NCBI GenBank assembly: GCA_027186245.1
Contig: CP114481.1
Location: forward strand, 1,906,501 to 1,970,500
Length of the DNA: 64,000 nt
DNA from: Coriaria nepalensis
Lineage: Eukaryota; Streptophyta; Magnoliopsida; Cucurbitales; Coriariaceae
Reading direction: 5' to 3'
In this document: in pieces, positions 1-12,400 of the stretch
How positions within the stretch are numbered: the stretch's first letter is position 1
How the letters are laid out: each line of letters starts with the position of its first letter
The notes under the pieces: model-generated
Databases searched by the model: none
What the model saw: the letters and a program-made list of their open reading frames with translations, nothing else
What the model was told of the DNA's origin: nothing
Translations under genes and position numbers: made by a program

Positions 1-489
1 TTTTTTAGAGTACTGAGTCATCTGAAACAATGTCCCTCCTTAATTTTGGATTAGTGTAGCAATGTGATTGGTAGGTTATCAGATAACCGTTATCTATCCT
101 TTCCTTAAATCAATGGATTAGTGTAGCAAATTGACTTACAAAATGACCTGACATCCTCAGATTATACCAAGGCGATGCATATCGATTTAGAAGACTTAGA
201 GGCCGATCGATTACAAACAATCAATACTATAGCAGCCCATAGAAATCAAAGGGTCAAAGCCTATAATAAGAGAGTCAATATTAAATCATTCGCTGCAGTT
301 GATCAAGTAAGGAATTTTTCCGATCAGCCAGAATCAATTCGCCCATATTTTTTTTTTGAAATGGTCGCCTAATTGAAGGACCGTTCCAGGTACGGGACAT
401 TTTTAGCATTAATGCCTACCGGTTAGAAATTCTAGAGGGTGTACTACATCACAAGCCTATCAACCGCATCTACTTACAACCTTATTGAC
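1..489 (+). mobile_element. 3' end of Ty3/gypsy (Tat-like) pol, integrase C-terminus
   Basis: The + strand reads as the end of a gypsy integrase. A basic stretch (AYNKRVNIKSFAAVDQVR, about 260-310) is followed by a WSPN block near 365. The typical C-terminal core then reads GPFQVRDIF, NAYRLEILEG and INRIYLQPY and ends in a stop near 487. The parts lie in different frames because of at least one single-base loss near 375, so it is not translatable as one protein. The element starts outside the window. Family assignment rests on the integrase tail pattern plus the antisense PMD ORF downstream. Confidence 0.75.
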
Positions 490-699
490 TGACTTTGTTT
501 GAGGTCGGTCAAGAATCCGAGCCATAAAATGTGAAACACATGCCTCTGGATTAGGCATGTGTGCCTAGTCCCCCTTGATAGGTCACACTTTCAATCAAGT
601 TCGACTCAAGGTTGTTTAAAATTCCTCAATTTGCCCAACACTTATACCAATCAAAGGTTACTTGATTCGTTCAATAAGTAATAAAAATGATCGGGATAT

Positions 700-3080
700 T
701 ACTAATAAAAAGTCATATAAAGAAAGGATAAAGCCCCTTGTTCAACCCAAAAAATCCAAAAACAAATAAAGTCATAGTGCTAGAGTGCGAGCCCTCAATC
801 GTCTCAAAAAAGAAACAAGAGTCAAATCCTACTAAGGGTGATAAAATGGAAAGAAGTCTAAGGAAACAAGTAGAAACGAGTACGACAAGTCATCTACGGT
901 CTGCCTCAACGCTATGCAACCAATCTGGAACACCGGGGCCATCAGTACTATCTGATGGGAATGTTCCTTAAGTTGTTTTGTAACGTTCAGCCAAGCAACC
1001 CTCATCTGGTCAATCCTCATCCTCAAATCACTAACCTTTCTCTCTAACTCGAACAAGTGAGCATAATCCCACACCAAAATGGTAGTATGAGCATCCCTGG
1101 ATTCCATCAACTCATTAAATACCCTGTCTTCCTCTCGCGGTGAGACTCGGTCTAACTAGAAAGGTTATCAAGTCTAGTAGAGCTCTCATGATCAAGACAA
1201 AAGGAATTCGTAATATCAAATTTCAAAGACGTTAAGTATGCCCTATGGTCGTCTAGAAATTCACCATCATATAATAAGCGCTCAATCTCCTGTAATATCG
1301 CTCTACCGTTCAGTTGAGCCATAGCCTCAGCCAAAAGAAAGCTGAGTAGCTCGGTTGGCCTATGATAAAGCGATATTACTTCATCCATATAGTTTTACCT
1401 AGAGGCAATAGGAGCCAGAGTCGTTGACTCGGCCATGACATCTATAGCTACCCCTACCCAGATGGCTACATTGCTCTCATCATCCGCCAACCCGTCTCCC
1501 TATAAATGGAATTGGGAGTAAGCCAAGATACATAGTAGGAGTATAAGCACGTCAAAATATACCTCATCCGTATATGGTGGAGCGACTGTACCTAATCAGG
1601 CGAATGAGATTTGGTATGATGATTAATATGAAAGTTTAAAAGAGAAAAGCATCGATCAAGTCAATAAATATATATCAAAAAAGTGTGTGAATACATAGAA
1701 ACCCTCAGAGTCACAACTAGAGGCGGTCAGGAAGAAGGCACCTAGACACTAGAGATGGCTGGTTGATAATTGTGTACATGTATGTCAGCTGAATAAAATA
1801 AGCCACCACTCATTAAAAAAAGTCCAGAACAAAGAGCAGTCTCAACCCCAAAGGGCCATCGGGACGGATACCTAAAATCCAAGATAAGGAAGATGTGGCA
1901 GCCCTCTCAAAATCCACCACTATTGTAAATGAAACTTGAGGGGAATGTCCTTAGGGGAATGCCTCAGTGATAGAAAAATTTGGAGGCAATGAGAAGTACT
2001 GGTAGAAACATAATTGATAGGCCACTATGTTCGATAAAAATAACTCAAAAGTGTAAAGGTAATTGATTATCTTTGAGCATTTGAAGCTGACTGGAAGATC
2101 CTAATAAGTTAAAATCTGACCCCACACATCATCAGTCAAAGCTGGGGCAATGAACTAACTCACTTGAATCCCAACGCACAAAAGGGGATATGTGGGAATT
2201 CATCCCACTAGAAGAATCATGTAGATCTTGAAAGCAATGTTTGAAGCTCAACCCCAAACTCGGATCCCTGTAATAGACATATTTGTAAGTGTCCAAACTA
2301 AGAGAAGGTTATGATAGGTTCGGACAGAGATCCGAGAAGTGAGAATATGCCAAGAAAAGGACAACCCAAAGTGTCCCCCCAATCCTTCCAAACAAAACCT
2401 CGATCAAAACACTACTACTCCTATAAAGTTGATCCAAGACAAGCTTAGCCAAGTAAAAGCGATGGCCCCCACCCAAGACACTCGTCTTAACATTAATATA
2501 ACGCTCGTCTTAACATTAATATAAAGGTGGTATGCTCCACCTCGGTCACTCCACCGTTACCCTTACACACCTCTATAAAAGTCCCATGAGAAGGAGTCTT
2601 TCCCCATACATAAAGTTAATGTGTTCCTTACTCAGAGAGCTATACCTAATCTTTTCACCATCTAGAGTTAACTCAGTCAAAGCGACTACATCAAAAAGGG
2701 TAATAGTCATCGGTCCCTAAGGAAATGAAAAATAATTAACCTAGATCAGAAACTCATCACAACTAATAGTACAACCCTATCATAAGGAAAAATACTCTGA
2801 GTCATGCGAATTACCTCAAAAATTCTGGTCAACCTCCTTCGGCTTTTAAAGTGAGGTTGCAAGCGAGCGACCCATTCCTCCTATTTTTCCTCAACCAGGC
2901 CAAGAAGCGCCCTAACTTTCCCACTCGATTCACTCGAAACGGAAGAACATTGGAAAATTTGCAGAAAAGAAAGAAAATGCAGAAGGAGGAGAAACCTTAC
3001 TCGCTCTGTCAGACATGGTGGGTGGAGCAGTTCACGATGGTTGAAGCGACGGTGAGAGGTAACGGACTTCACGAAAAGCA
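700..3080 (-). pseudogene. decayed antisense ORF with plant mobile domain (PMD) inside the gypsy element
   Basis: On the minus strand an ATG near 3016 opens a short Ser/Phe-rich leader (MSDRASKVSPP). Then follow WVARLQPHFKSRRRL (near 2850), a VVLLVVMSF stretch and the hallmark GPMTITLFDVVALTELTLDG (about 2720-2660). Further down are LAKLVLDQLYRS (near 2440), a GGTLWVVLFLAY core (near 2370), and coiled-coil-like blocks around 1290-1380 and 900-1060. This order matches the aminotransferase-like plant mobile domain seen in some transposons and plant genes. Stops and frame changes break it. It lies between pol and the LTR, antisense to pol, as described for additional ORFs of Tat-lineage elements. 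The ends are approximate. Confidence 0.6.
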
Positions 3081-3414
3081 GAGAGGTTGGGAGAGAATGC
3101 TATTGTTTAAAAGGGTGAGAAAGCTTCGAGTAAAGAGAAAATGGCGGAAGTGCGTTTATTAACGCGAAGAAGGAAGGGGAATGGACACTATGGTTAAGTG
3201 TGGTAGGTGGCATGTTACACGTGTCATATCCCTAAAGGTCATCACAGATAATGAAGAGCACGAATCGAGGTGCATTTGAGACATCGGTGTGCGTCCTTTC
3301 ACATCCCTCAGTACGGATGGGGATCGGTATAGAGTGCATGAGCTTATCAGGTGAAGTAGAGGTCAGAATGCCACGTAAGTCATACAGAATGTGGTTGTGG
3401 GTCAATGTGCTAAC

Positions 3415-4164
3415 TGTTGTACCTAATTCCGAGAGAACATCGGTTGGGCAACCTTGTAAACTGAGGTTGGGCATTGTTGGCAAAGATTATGGAAATAGAA
3501 TGCCGAGGGGAGATGATAACTGTAGTCGAGGTACTGCAAGGCTGATGTGCATCAGCTTGCCTAACAATAGCCAGACTAGATGAGAAGTCTCAAGAAGACG
3601 CTGAGACTAAGCCATGTATTTTCTTGCTTAGTTTAGTTATTGGCAGGAGGATACTGAACGAGTGGATAGGTGGAAAGTGACCGACACTCGAGTGGAGACC
3701 ATGTCCCTAGTGTGTTAAACAGAGGTGGCACTGCTGCGCGTTGAGGTGCCTTGGATGATGTCAGACTAGGGCAACGTCTTACTACCCATGGGGGCAAGTG
3801 AGTGGGGAGCAGATCCTTACTGTATCAGACTGCGAGGCACTGACACCCGTCATGGAGCAGGGGATGATTAGAGCACTAAGCAATGAGAATGCGACACGTA
3901 TAAAGTTATATGTTGCCTCCCAGCTTTAATCAGGTATACAAACTAAATGACTAAACAGTAAGAGGTAATGTAAATTTCTTAAGAGAATAGCAAATACACA
4001 TTACACTCTCTATTTATCCCTCTAAGAAACTGACTAGAACGTCAGAGCGGAGTTGACCGACCACCACCCTAGCCGCAATTTACTGCTGAGTGTAGGTAGT
4101 AGTAATCTTGGGACACACTATGGATGATAGAGCCTTTCGTAGCGGACGAAAATCTATGTCAACA
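3415..4164 (+). mobile_element. gypsy LTR (family A), copy 1
   Basis: About 750 bp starting TGTTGTACC and ending GTCAACA, in + orientation. It shares long stretches with the LTRs at 5592, 27443, 21204 and 62779, for example the segments around AGGTGGAAAG, GATGTCAGACT and CATGGAGCAG. It may be the 3' LTR of the element whose pol ends at 489. However, no purine-rich tract precedes it and no matching target duplication is visible, so it could also be an independent diverged copy. Confidence 0.75.
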
Positions 4165-5339
4165 CAATATATCATACTTTTATTCCACTCGAATGTGAAT
4201 GCAAACTCTTAAGTAAATTACAATGCATCTAATTAGGTTAAAACACGCTCGGTGCTTCTAATGCAAAGTTATTGTATCTACCGGAATAAGCATGGATTAT
4301 CAATTATCACTCTATATAATATATAAAAATGACATTTCTAATTATAATAAAATTTAATTTATCACTGTCTATTGCATAAATCATGTCCAAACAAAAATTC
4401 CTCATCTGGTAACGTCGGGCTTTAATATTAATCGATCTAAGTCACAGAAGTTAGCCGGCTACGAGCTCTACAGCCGTGAGCAAGCAAGCACACATGATGC
4501 ATATCGTGATCGCGATGGCTGCATGCATCTACTTTTCACAAGCATATGTTTTTACATGGTCAAATTAAACTTTTCCTCGTTTTTTTTTTTTTTTTCATGC
4601 GAGTATCATAACGTATGGGGTCTCATACGAAAAGTAAACAATGCAAAAAGTGTCGGATCAATATAATAAAAATCTTTGTCGACTCATTTTAATTATTGAG
4701 CATGGCAAATAATCAAAATACGTATAGAAAATTATCTGTCAAAGGACAAAGATTGACTGATGAGTAATTTAAAGAATTTTTTTCACTCAAATAAGATTTG
4801 AATGTGAATGATATGTTGAAAAAACTTTATCATTATTTTATTATTATTATTATTATTATTTATTTTTAATTTTTTTTAAGAAGACCTACCAAATAGGGGA
4901 CCCTGCGCTTTATAATGGCACTATAATTGTTGAAGGTGCCCTACATTGTCATTATTCAATGATTTCAATCCCTCTTCGGAGTCTCCACATCTATAACATG
5001 AACACGAACACGAACCTTCAATTCATCTCATCTAACCTCAATTGGAAACTTCATGAGCTCTAGTCCCACAACGAAAAAAAGTGATCAACCAAAAGGGTTT
5101 TACGCTTCTTTCTATTGTCCCTCAAATTGATTGACAATAATGTTATATGCGGTGACATGCAACTTTACTGGCTAGGCAGTATTAAAATAAAATAACTTAC
5201 AGATAAAGAAAATGGAGTAAATGATCGTTGATATTCTTTTTATTATGTGATTATTGATGATATCATTAATATAATTAATCCGCAATCGATGAAATTTTAT
5301 AATCCTTATGAATGGAATTCAGACAATAGCGCTAACGTA
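4165..5339. other. AT-rich spacer
   Basis: No gene recognised. It holds a T-run near 4580, a TTA microsatellite near 4838-4862 and mostly A/T sequence. Confidence 0.6.
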
Positions 5340-6930
5340 TCATATTGACATGTATGTCATGTCATTAAAAATAATTATTTATTATTTTTTTTCTATAATC
5401 TTTTATTATTTTAATTTTTTTACACTATTAATTTTTTATTATACTTTTTAATCCAAATTTTCATTTCTTATTTTTAGAAAAATTTAAAACTTTACTTTAA
5501 AAAAAAAATACATCTCGTTCCGATTTTTTATAAAAAAAATGATCAAAATGGTAGAAATCGATTGAACGATCTGATCTTTTCATGTAGTATCTATTATACT
5601 CAATTTCGGGAGAGCCTTAGTTGCGTAAACTCAGAAACTGAGACTATACGTCGTCAGCTTCAAATTATAGAAATAGAGTGCGGAAGATAGATAATATCTT
5701 AGGCTAAGATACTTAAGGTCTAAGGTGGCATTAGTTCGGTTATCCGGATTCAGACGAGGCGAAAAATCTCAGGAAGATGTTGAGGCTGAGGTATTTCCTC
5801 GCTCGGCTCAAATGTTGGCAATAGGACTAAACGAGTGAACAGGTGGAAAGCAACTGACACTCGGGTAGGAAACCTCGTCCTTAATATGTCAGACAAAAGT
5901 GGTGATGTTGCACGTTGAGGTGCTCTGAAAGATGTCAGATTGGGGTGGTGTCTTACTGCCCAAAAAGGCAGGCGAGTGGGGAGCAAATTCCTGCTATGTC
6001 AGACTACAGGGCGTTGACTCCCATCATGGAGCAGATAATAAAGTAATGAAAGGGCAACACATGTAAGGCTGTCGGAAGCTATCCAGCTTAAATCAGGTAT
6101 AAAAAATAAATGTCTTCAGAGAAAAGGATAATGCGAAATTAATTAAGAAAAGAACAAGTTTGTTTAATACCTTTTGTTTTCCCTCTAAAAAACCTAACTA
6201 GAGCGTCAGAGGAGGGTTAGCCGATCACCACCCCGGCCGCAGTTTATTATTGAGTGCAGAGCCGATCTTGAGACATACTGTGGATCGTAAAGCCTTTCAC
6301 AACAGATGGAAATCTACGTCAACAATATCCAAAGTAGATTATTTGGTTTTTCACGAGGAATCTAATTGAATTGATCCAATCCTTTGCAAGGAATGAGATT
6401 CGATCAATTCAATTTTTCCTCTCAACGAATCGGATATAATCAATCTGGTTCTTTAGGTTGAAGATAAAAAAGTATATATATATATATGTTCAAACCAAAC
6501 CTCCTCCATGAAGGAGATCCGGTCGCAAACATATTTCACTTATTTATTTCGGTTGAAGAACTGGATTGATTGTATCTGGTTCATCAAGAGGAAGAATCAA
6601 ATTGATTGGACTTTGTTATTCGCGAATAATTGGATCGATTCAATTAAGTTTCTCGTGAAAAAATTAGTAATCCATTTTCGATAGCTCATGAAAAGATCGA
6701 ATCATTCGATCCATTTTTTATAAAATAGTTCAACCATTTTGATATGTTTTTTCACAAAAAATTGAGAATTTTTTTTTTTTTACACTCAAAATTCTTTAAC
6801 TTTCTAAAAATAAGAAATGAAAATTTGGATTAAAAAGTAGAATAGAAACTTAAAAAGGAAAAAAGTTAAAATAATAAAAAAAATTAGAAATAAAAAAATA
6901 ATATATAATTTTATTAATGATGTGATATAA
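5340..6930. repeat. foldback/MITE-like element with long inverted arms, interrupted by a solo LTR
   Basis: The left arm (about 5340-5591 plus 6325-6460) is an inverted copy of the right arm (about 6555-6930). The clearest part is a perfect block of about 36 bp: 5449-5484 on + equals the reverse complement of about 6800-6837. A second well-matched block around TTTTTCACGAG and GATCCAAT pairs 6350-6380 with 6630-6660. The loop (about 6460-6555) contains a short TA run. Without the LTR the element would be about 860 bp with arms near 380 bp. Outer ends and target duplications are not resolved, and no transposase is visible. Confidence 0.7.
5592..6324 (+). mobile_element. gypsy solo LTR (family A), copy 2
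   Basis: 733 bp from TATTATACTC to GTCAACA. There is no primer-binding site after it and no internal region on either side. The flanks are GTATC and ATATC, a 4/5 match expected of an old 5-bp target duplication. It sits inside the left arm of the foldback element, so it inserted later. Confidence 0.85.
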
Positions 6931-7395
6931 TTTAAAATTATAGGAATTAAAAATTTTATTTAAATTACAGAAACTATAAAATTAATCAAAAACTAAGTAA
7001 ATATGTAGTTGTAAAATATGAACTCCTCCGTAGACAAAAAAATGAATTTTTTTCATAAAGAAAATTGCATAGATACATTAAGAAATTCAAAGCAAATTTT
7101 CATATCACATATCCATGACTTTCACATTTATTTTGGCAAAAGAAAACAGAAAACTAATATTGATCATAGCCGTTGATATTTGACATTCTAATACTTTTAA
7201 TGTATTTCAATAGCACAAAATATGAATTTTAATTACAGTATAAGCTTATAAGTATCGTTTTCTTGAGCTAAAAATTAGGTAGCTCTTGCCCCACCTTCTA
7301 CAAGGAAGGATAAGGAAGGTATGCTAATATTACAGAGGGGAGAGAGAGAGAGAACGGTATCTTCTACCCCAGTAAAATTAAAATACAATATGAGC
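6931..7395. other. spacer and 3' flank of the ARF6 gene
   Basis: AT-rich. The 3' UTR of the minus-strand ARF gene should run from 7395 downward, including a GA-rich stretch near 7336-7353. No separate gene is seen. Confidence 0.5.
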
Positions 7396-9132
7396 TCAAT
7401 ATTCTAGCGACCCCACGGAGGTTATACCAGTGCTCATATTTCTCGAATCTTGAAGGCTCGGATAGTTTTCACATCCACTGCTGTTGGACGAGGAGAGCTT
7501 CTGAATCGGTACCGAGTTCAAAAGCTCCAAACCCCGTTTCCCCATTTCTTGCACTTCTTGTGGTGACAGTATTTTTATACACCACACACTGTTTACAAAC
7601 TCCCTGACATGTTGAGAAAGAAAATAAGGTTGTGAGCCATCCAGCTTCAGTTTGGACTCACAAGACTCCAGTTTGTTTCAAACTCAGAATGAAAATCCAT
7701 TTTACCATTCAATCTAAACATAATACAGTTTGCCTAAACTATCAGACTAAATAAATAAAAAACACCAAGTGTGAGTTTGCCTTGCCGGTTTTAGAACTAG
7801 AATTACGAAACCAGATTTTTAATACAAGATTATATTTAAATTTTAAGAGTTTGGAAATTTATTAAATAAAATCCAAAATTTATTAAATAAATTTTGTAAG
7901 TAAGCGCTTAGGAAAACTAGGCTAATAACCCAAAAGAACCCTCACTTAGAATCATAGGAAACTTCAAGAATAGAATTCTTATAGTATATAAATAAATGTG
8001 TAGGAACGGGTGAAATTTATAGAAATTTGCAGAGAAGGATAAAATGGGAATATGGTAGAGAAGACTTACGGCCAAGGATCATCCCCGAGGAGAAGAACAT
8101 CATTCTCTCGGTCAACAAATACAAGCTGCCAGCCTGATCTCAGAGGGTCCTCCAACTCACCTTCTAAACAAAACATACGAGCAAGCTCACTGCGTAGTTC
8201 ATGGTAGCTACTGAATTTCGTTATATCCAATGACCTACCAAAGGACCCCAACTTGTACACCTGCAAAACCCCACAACATAAGATCAAATTAAAAAATAAA
8301 AACCTTTTTTAAGTTCAAGAAATGTAAATCACCTTAACAAAGGTTCTGGTTGGTGAGTTAACTTGGCCCCCTAAATTTTCTTGCGACTGCAAGAAACCCG
8401 ACTCATCAACACAACTAGAAGGTTCGATTGTTGGATTTTCTGTGAAATCAGTCCCACTACTACTCATATAATTTGAAGAAAAGAGAAGAGCAGTTGAGTC
8501 GCTCTCACTACCAACTCCACCCCTAAGGCTTGAAACCCCATTTTGCATGAGAAGGGAAGAGGGCTCGATATTAACACCAAATAAAAGATGGCTTTGGGAA
8601 TCAGTACTCCCTTGGTCAATCGAGCACGCCCTACTACCTGGAAAGGGTGGCAATGAAATAGGACTATGTGGTATGTTACTAGTCTGAGGAAGGCTTCCTA
8701 AATGTTCTGTCTGGGAAATAACATAGTGAGGATGAATTGCTACTCGTTTTGAAGGCCAAACAGGAGAGGAAGAAGATTGGATAAAGGAGTTGTTGTTGCT
8801 GCTGCTGTTCCTAGGAAGGTTGAGTAGATGAGCTGATTCGTCCTGATGATAGGAACCAAGGAGGTTATGCAATGGTGAAACCATTGGGCTGCTGGTCACA
8901 TTGTTTGAATCAGAAAAGCTCTGTTGTGGTGGGCACAGTGATGCATTCTGAGGCATTGCGGAGATGCTGCTTGTAATCTGCTGATTATCGACTAATTGCT
9001 GATGTGGTAGCGCTTGTTGCTGCTGATGTGGCAAAGATTGTTGCTGCTGATGTGACACAGTTTGTTTCTGCTGATGTGCCAGTTGTGGTTGTGGAATTTG
9101 CAGCTGAATAACATGAGGCTGAGTTTGAGTCG

Positions 9133-9178
<46 letters not shown>

Positions 9179-9374
9179 ATGTGCCTGAACATGTGCCTGA
9201 GTATGAGCCTGGGCCTGGGCCTGGGCCTGGGCCTGGGCCTGCGCCTGCGCCTGCGCCTGCGCCTGCGCCTGCGCCTGCGCCTGCGCCTGCGCTTGCGCCT
9301 GCGCCTGCGCCTGCGCCTGCGCCTGCGCCTGCGCCTGCGCCTGCGCCTGCGCCTGCGCCTGCGCCTGCGCCTGC

Positions 9375-9445
<71 letters not shown>

Positions 9446-9464
9446 CGCCTGCGCCTGAGCCTGC

Positions 9465-9499
<35 letters not shown>

Positions 9500-12400
9500 C
9501 ACCTGAGCCTGCACCTGAGCCTGAGAAGATTGTTGCAGCATTTGAGGAGAGGCCTGAATCAATGCAGAGGCAGACCGGCTAAGAAGACTTTGGGGGTTTT
9601 GCTGGAATTGCAAAACCGAATTGGTTTGTGGTTCAGATGGGTCAACGGTTCTCATTTCCTGATGCGCAGCGGCAGCCATGGCCTGGTACATCTCGGATTG
9701 CAGACCGAACATGGAAGCATCAAACCTTGGTTGTTGCATCCATGGTGAAACTCCAATCCCCTGGAAGTTCAGAGATTGGATTTCCCGGTCAATATTATCC
9801 CCTCTTAGCCACATCATTGGACTATTCATTCCTAGATCGTCCTCTTTCATGCCTGAAAAATAAGAAATGAAAAAGAAAAGGGATGTTAGAAGTTTTTAGG
9901 GGTAATATTAGATATGGAAGTCTAGTAAATGTGTTCTTAGTCAGATTTTGTGGGCTCAAACAAGAATGAAACTTACATAATGCAGAATATATTCATGATG
10001 AAGTGGTAGAAATGTACATACCATGGAAAGAGGGGAGGGCACCAGGCCATGGTCGCTTAAGTCTAATGGGGAATGCTGATGGATACATCGGGAAAGTCGT
10101 CAAGGGTTCGATTTCCCATAAGGACACTCTTGGCTGTCTCTCTCCTGCAGTTGATTCGTCCCAACCAACCTGCACAACACCAAGTCGAAGTAATTGTTTT
10201 ATTCGTAAACCATAAGGAAGATCTAGTTCAACATGTAAATTCCTTAAATTAAAAAAAAACAAGGGATGATAAAAAGTTAATTGTTCTCAACAAACCTTGA
10301 CCGATCGCCAATGTGAATTTGGCCACTTGGTAGAATCCAAATCACAAATGCCGGTAATTGTGCCCATGTAACTGATACCATAAAGTTCTCAGACTCATCT
10401 TCTCATTATGAAACATAGTTACAAGGGGGTAAAAAGAACATAGAAGACATCGAATCATGGATATAAATCTATAATATAAGAAAATACAAAAGGCAAAATA
10501 TAAAAACTAACCGACGAACACTTGATTCTTCAGTTTCAAACAGCATCCTAAAACGCATCCCAACAGAAACCCGAGTATGATAGACTGCTTTGACGTACTT
10601 GGCTAGGGGAATGACAAATTCTGAAGGACTAGCCCTGAATGTTGCATAATTAGAACAATACACGAATCGATATTAGTTTAGAAAATATTCAATTATGCAG
10701 TACAATATTATTCATACCTTGGGTTATAAAATATTGTGAAACGGCTATTTGTTGCAGCTGCATGAGCTGCAGCAGCAAGAAGGCCTAAGTGCATACTATC
10801 ACTTGATAAAACTGAAGAAGGCATCACTGTTTGAGGACGATTAGCTCTCCGGATTCCTAATAGCAATTGATTCTTTTCATTCCTGTAGGGAAAAAATTCA
10901 CTCTTTTCAAGCCATGCAAATGTAATATCAATGGCTTAAGACTTTATATCTTTAAAATGCGTACCAGATAAAGAGTACAGAATCACCAGCAACAAGGCGT
11001 TTAGCACTTACAAACACGCTCCATCCCGTAGTAAGGAGGTGCCTTTTGGGCTGCCCTGCAAACAGAACAGCTAACCGTCAATTGAATGCTTGTAAGATAT
11101 AAAGATACGCTTTTTTCTTCCTTTTTTTTTCCTTTAATGGAAAGTATTCATTTAGTCCAGAGTTTCGAAATAGAGAGACAGAGAGCATAGAAAGATTATC
11201 TGCAAAGTACTTACCTCGAAATATATGTCTAAATTTCCATTCATTGTCATGCAGATCCCGAGCAATTAATTCCTGACAGGGAGGCTGCTGGGAAAAATCC
11301 TGCAACTCGAAAATCTAACATTAGCAACTAATCCAAACCACATGTCAAATAGAAGATTTTCTTGTTATTAAATTCACCAGAGGAGGAAACACTTTCTCAG
11401 CTGCCCTACGAGGAACTGAAAATCCTCCATGAGTACTAGTGTCACTAGCCGTCAACGTCTTGCAAAAGTAATTCGTAGGTTGTTTGCTTGGAGCACCCAA
11501 CTCAGCTGGAAGGTAAGCTTCCTTCTGTTCTTCCTGCAAATGGTTGATTTTTTTACAAAGTGAAATAAATAATTTAAATAAATAAGTAAAACCCACAATA
11601 AAAATTAAAATTGCTTTTAAGAAGAAAGTGACACACTGAGGTCAGAGGCTGCAATGTCATCTGGGCATACACTTCATCAGTCTCAACATCTGCCTGAAGT
11701 TTGAAAATATAAAGGATTAGTAATAAAGCTTATAAGTTTTCTTTAGATAAGAATTAACCAGATTGATAAGCCTTACATGCATGGTGACATTATGGAGTTG
11801 ACAGTTGAGTTGGGGTGGTAAGCTCGGGTAGTTTGGGATATGTGCATCCACTTCTCGGTTAGTTGAAACAGCTACCTGATTAGAAAAAAGGAACCAAGTT
11901 ATAAGCAGTAAAAATATTCATTCAAAGGTAAAATGATACACAACAATTATTTATCAAAAATAATTAAATAAGTATTTCAATGGAAGGAAGATGAGGAGCA
12001 TAATTTGTTCTTGAAATTGAAAACATATCGGATAAAAAGGCACTAGAAAATCCATTCTTGTAAAATCCAAATTTAAAGTTTAAAGAAATTGACCTGTTCA
12101 CTATGCCCTTGTGGAAAATAAACGACCCGGCTTCCAATAATTGGTAGAGAAACAAGAGGACCAGCACAAGCATGCCAGAGCTCTGAATTCAGCACCCTTC
12201 TCTCCCCTGCAAATTTGAAATAAACTAATGATGAACTGCACTTTTTTCGTTTTTTGTTTTGGTTTGAAAATTCTCCAAAAATTTAATGATGATATATGCC
12301 AAAATCCACTTTGACTGGTGAAAGAAAAGAAGGGGGGGGGGGGGGGGGGGGAACCTAGGCATTAAAGAAAGTTTTCAGCAATATTTCTCTCCAAAAGATC

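Noticed and set aside
9062..9748. Long open frames on the + strand and other frames across 9062-9748 (Leu-Arg, Leu-Ser, Glu-Pro and Ala-Pro repeats)
   Set aside because: They are shadows of the hexamer array in ARF6 exon 12. A 6-bp repeat without stops leaves several frames open, and none has family similarity or flanking coding signal.
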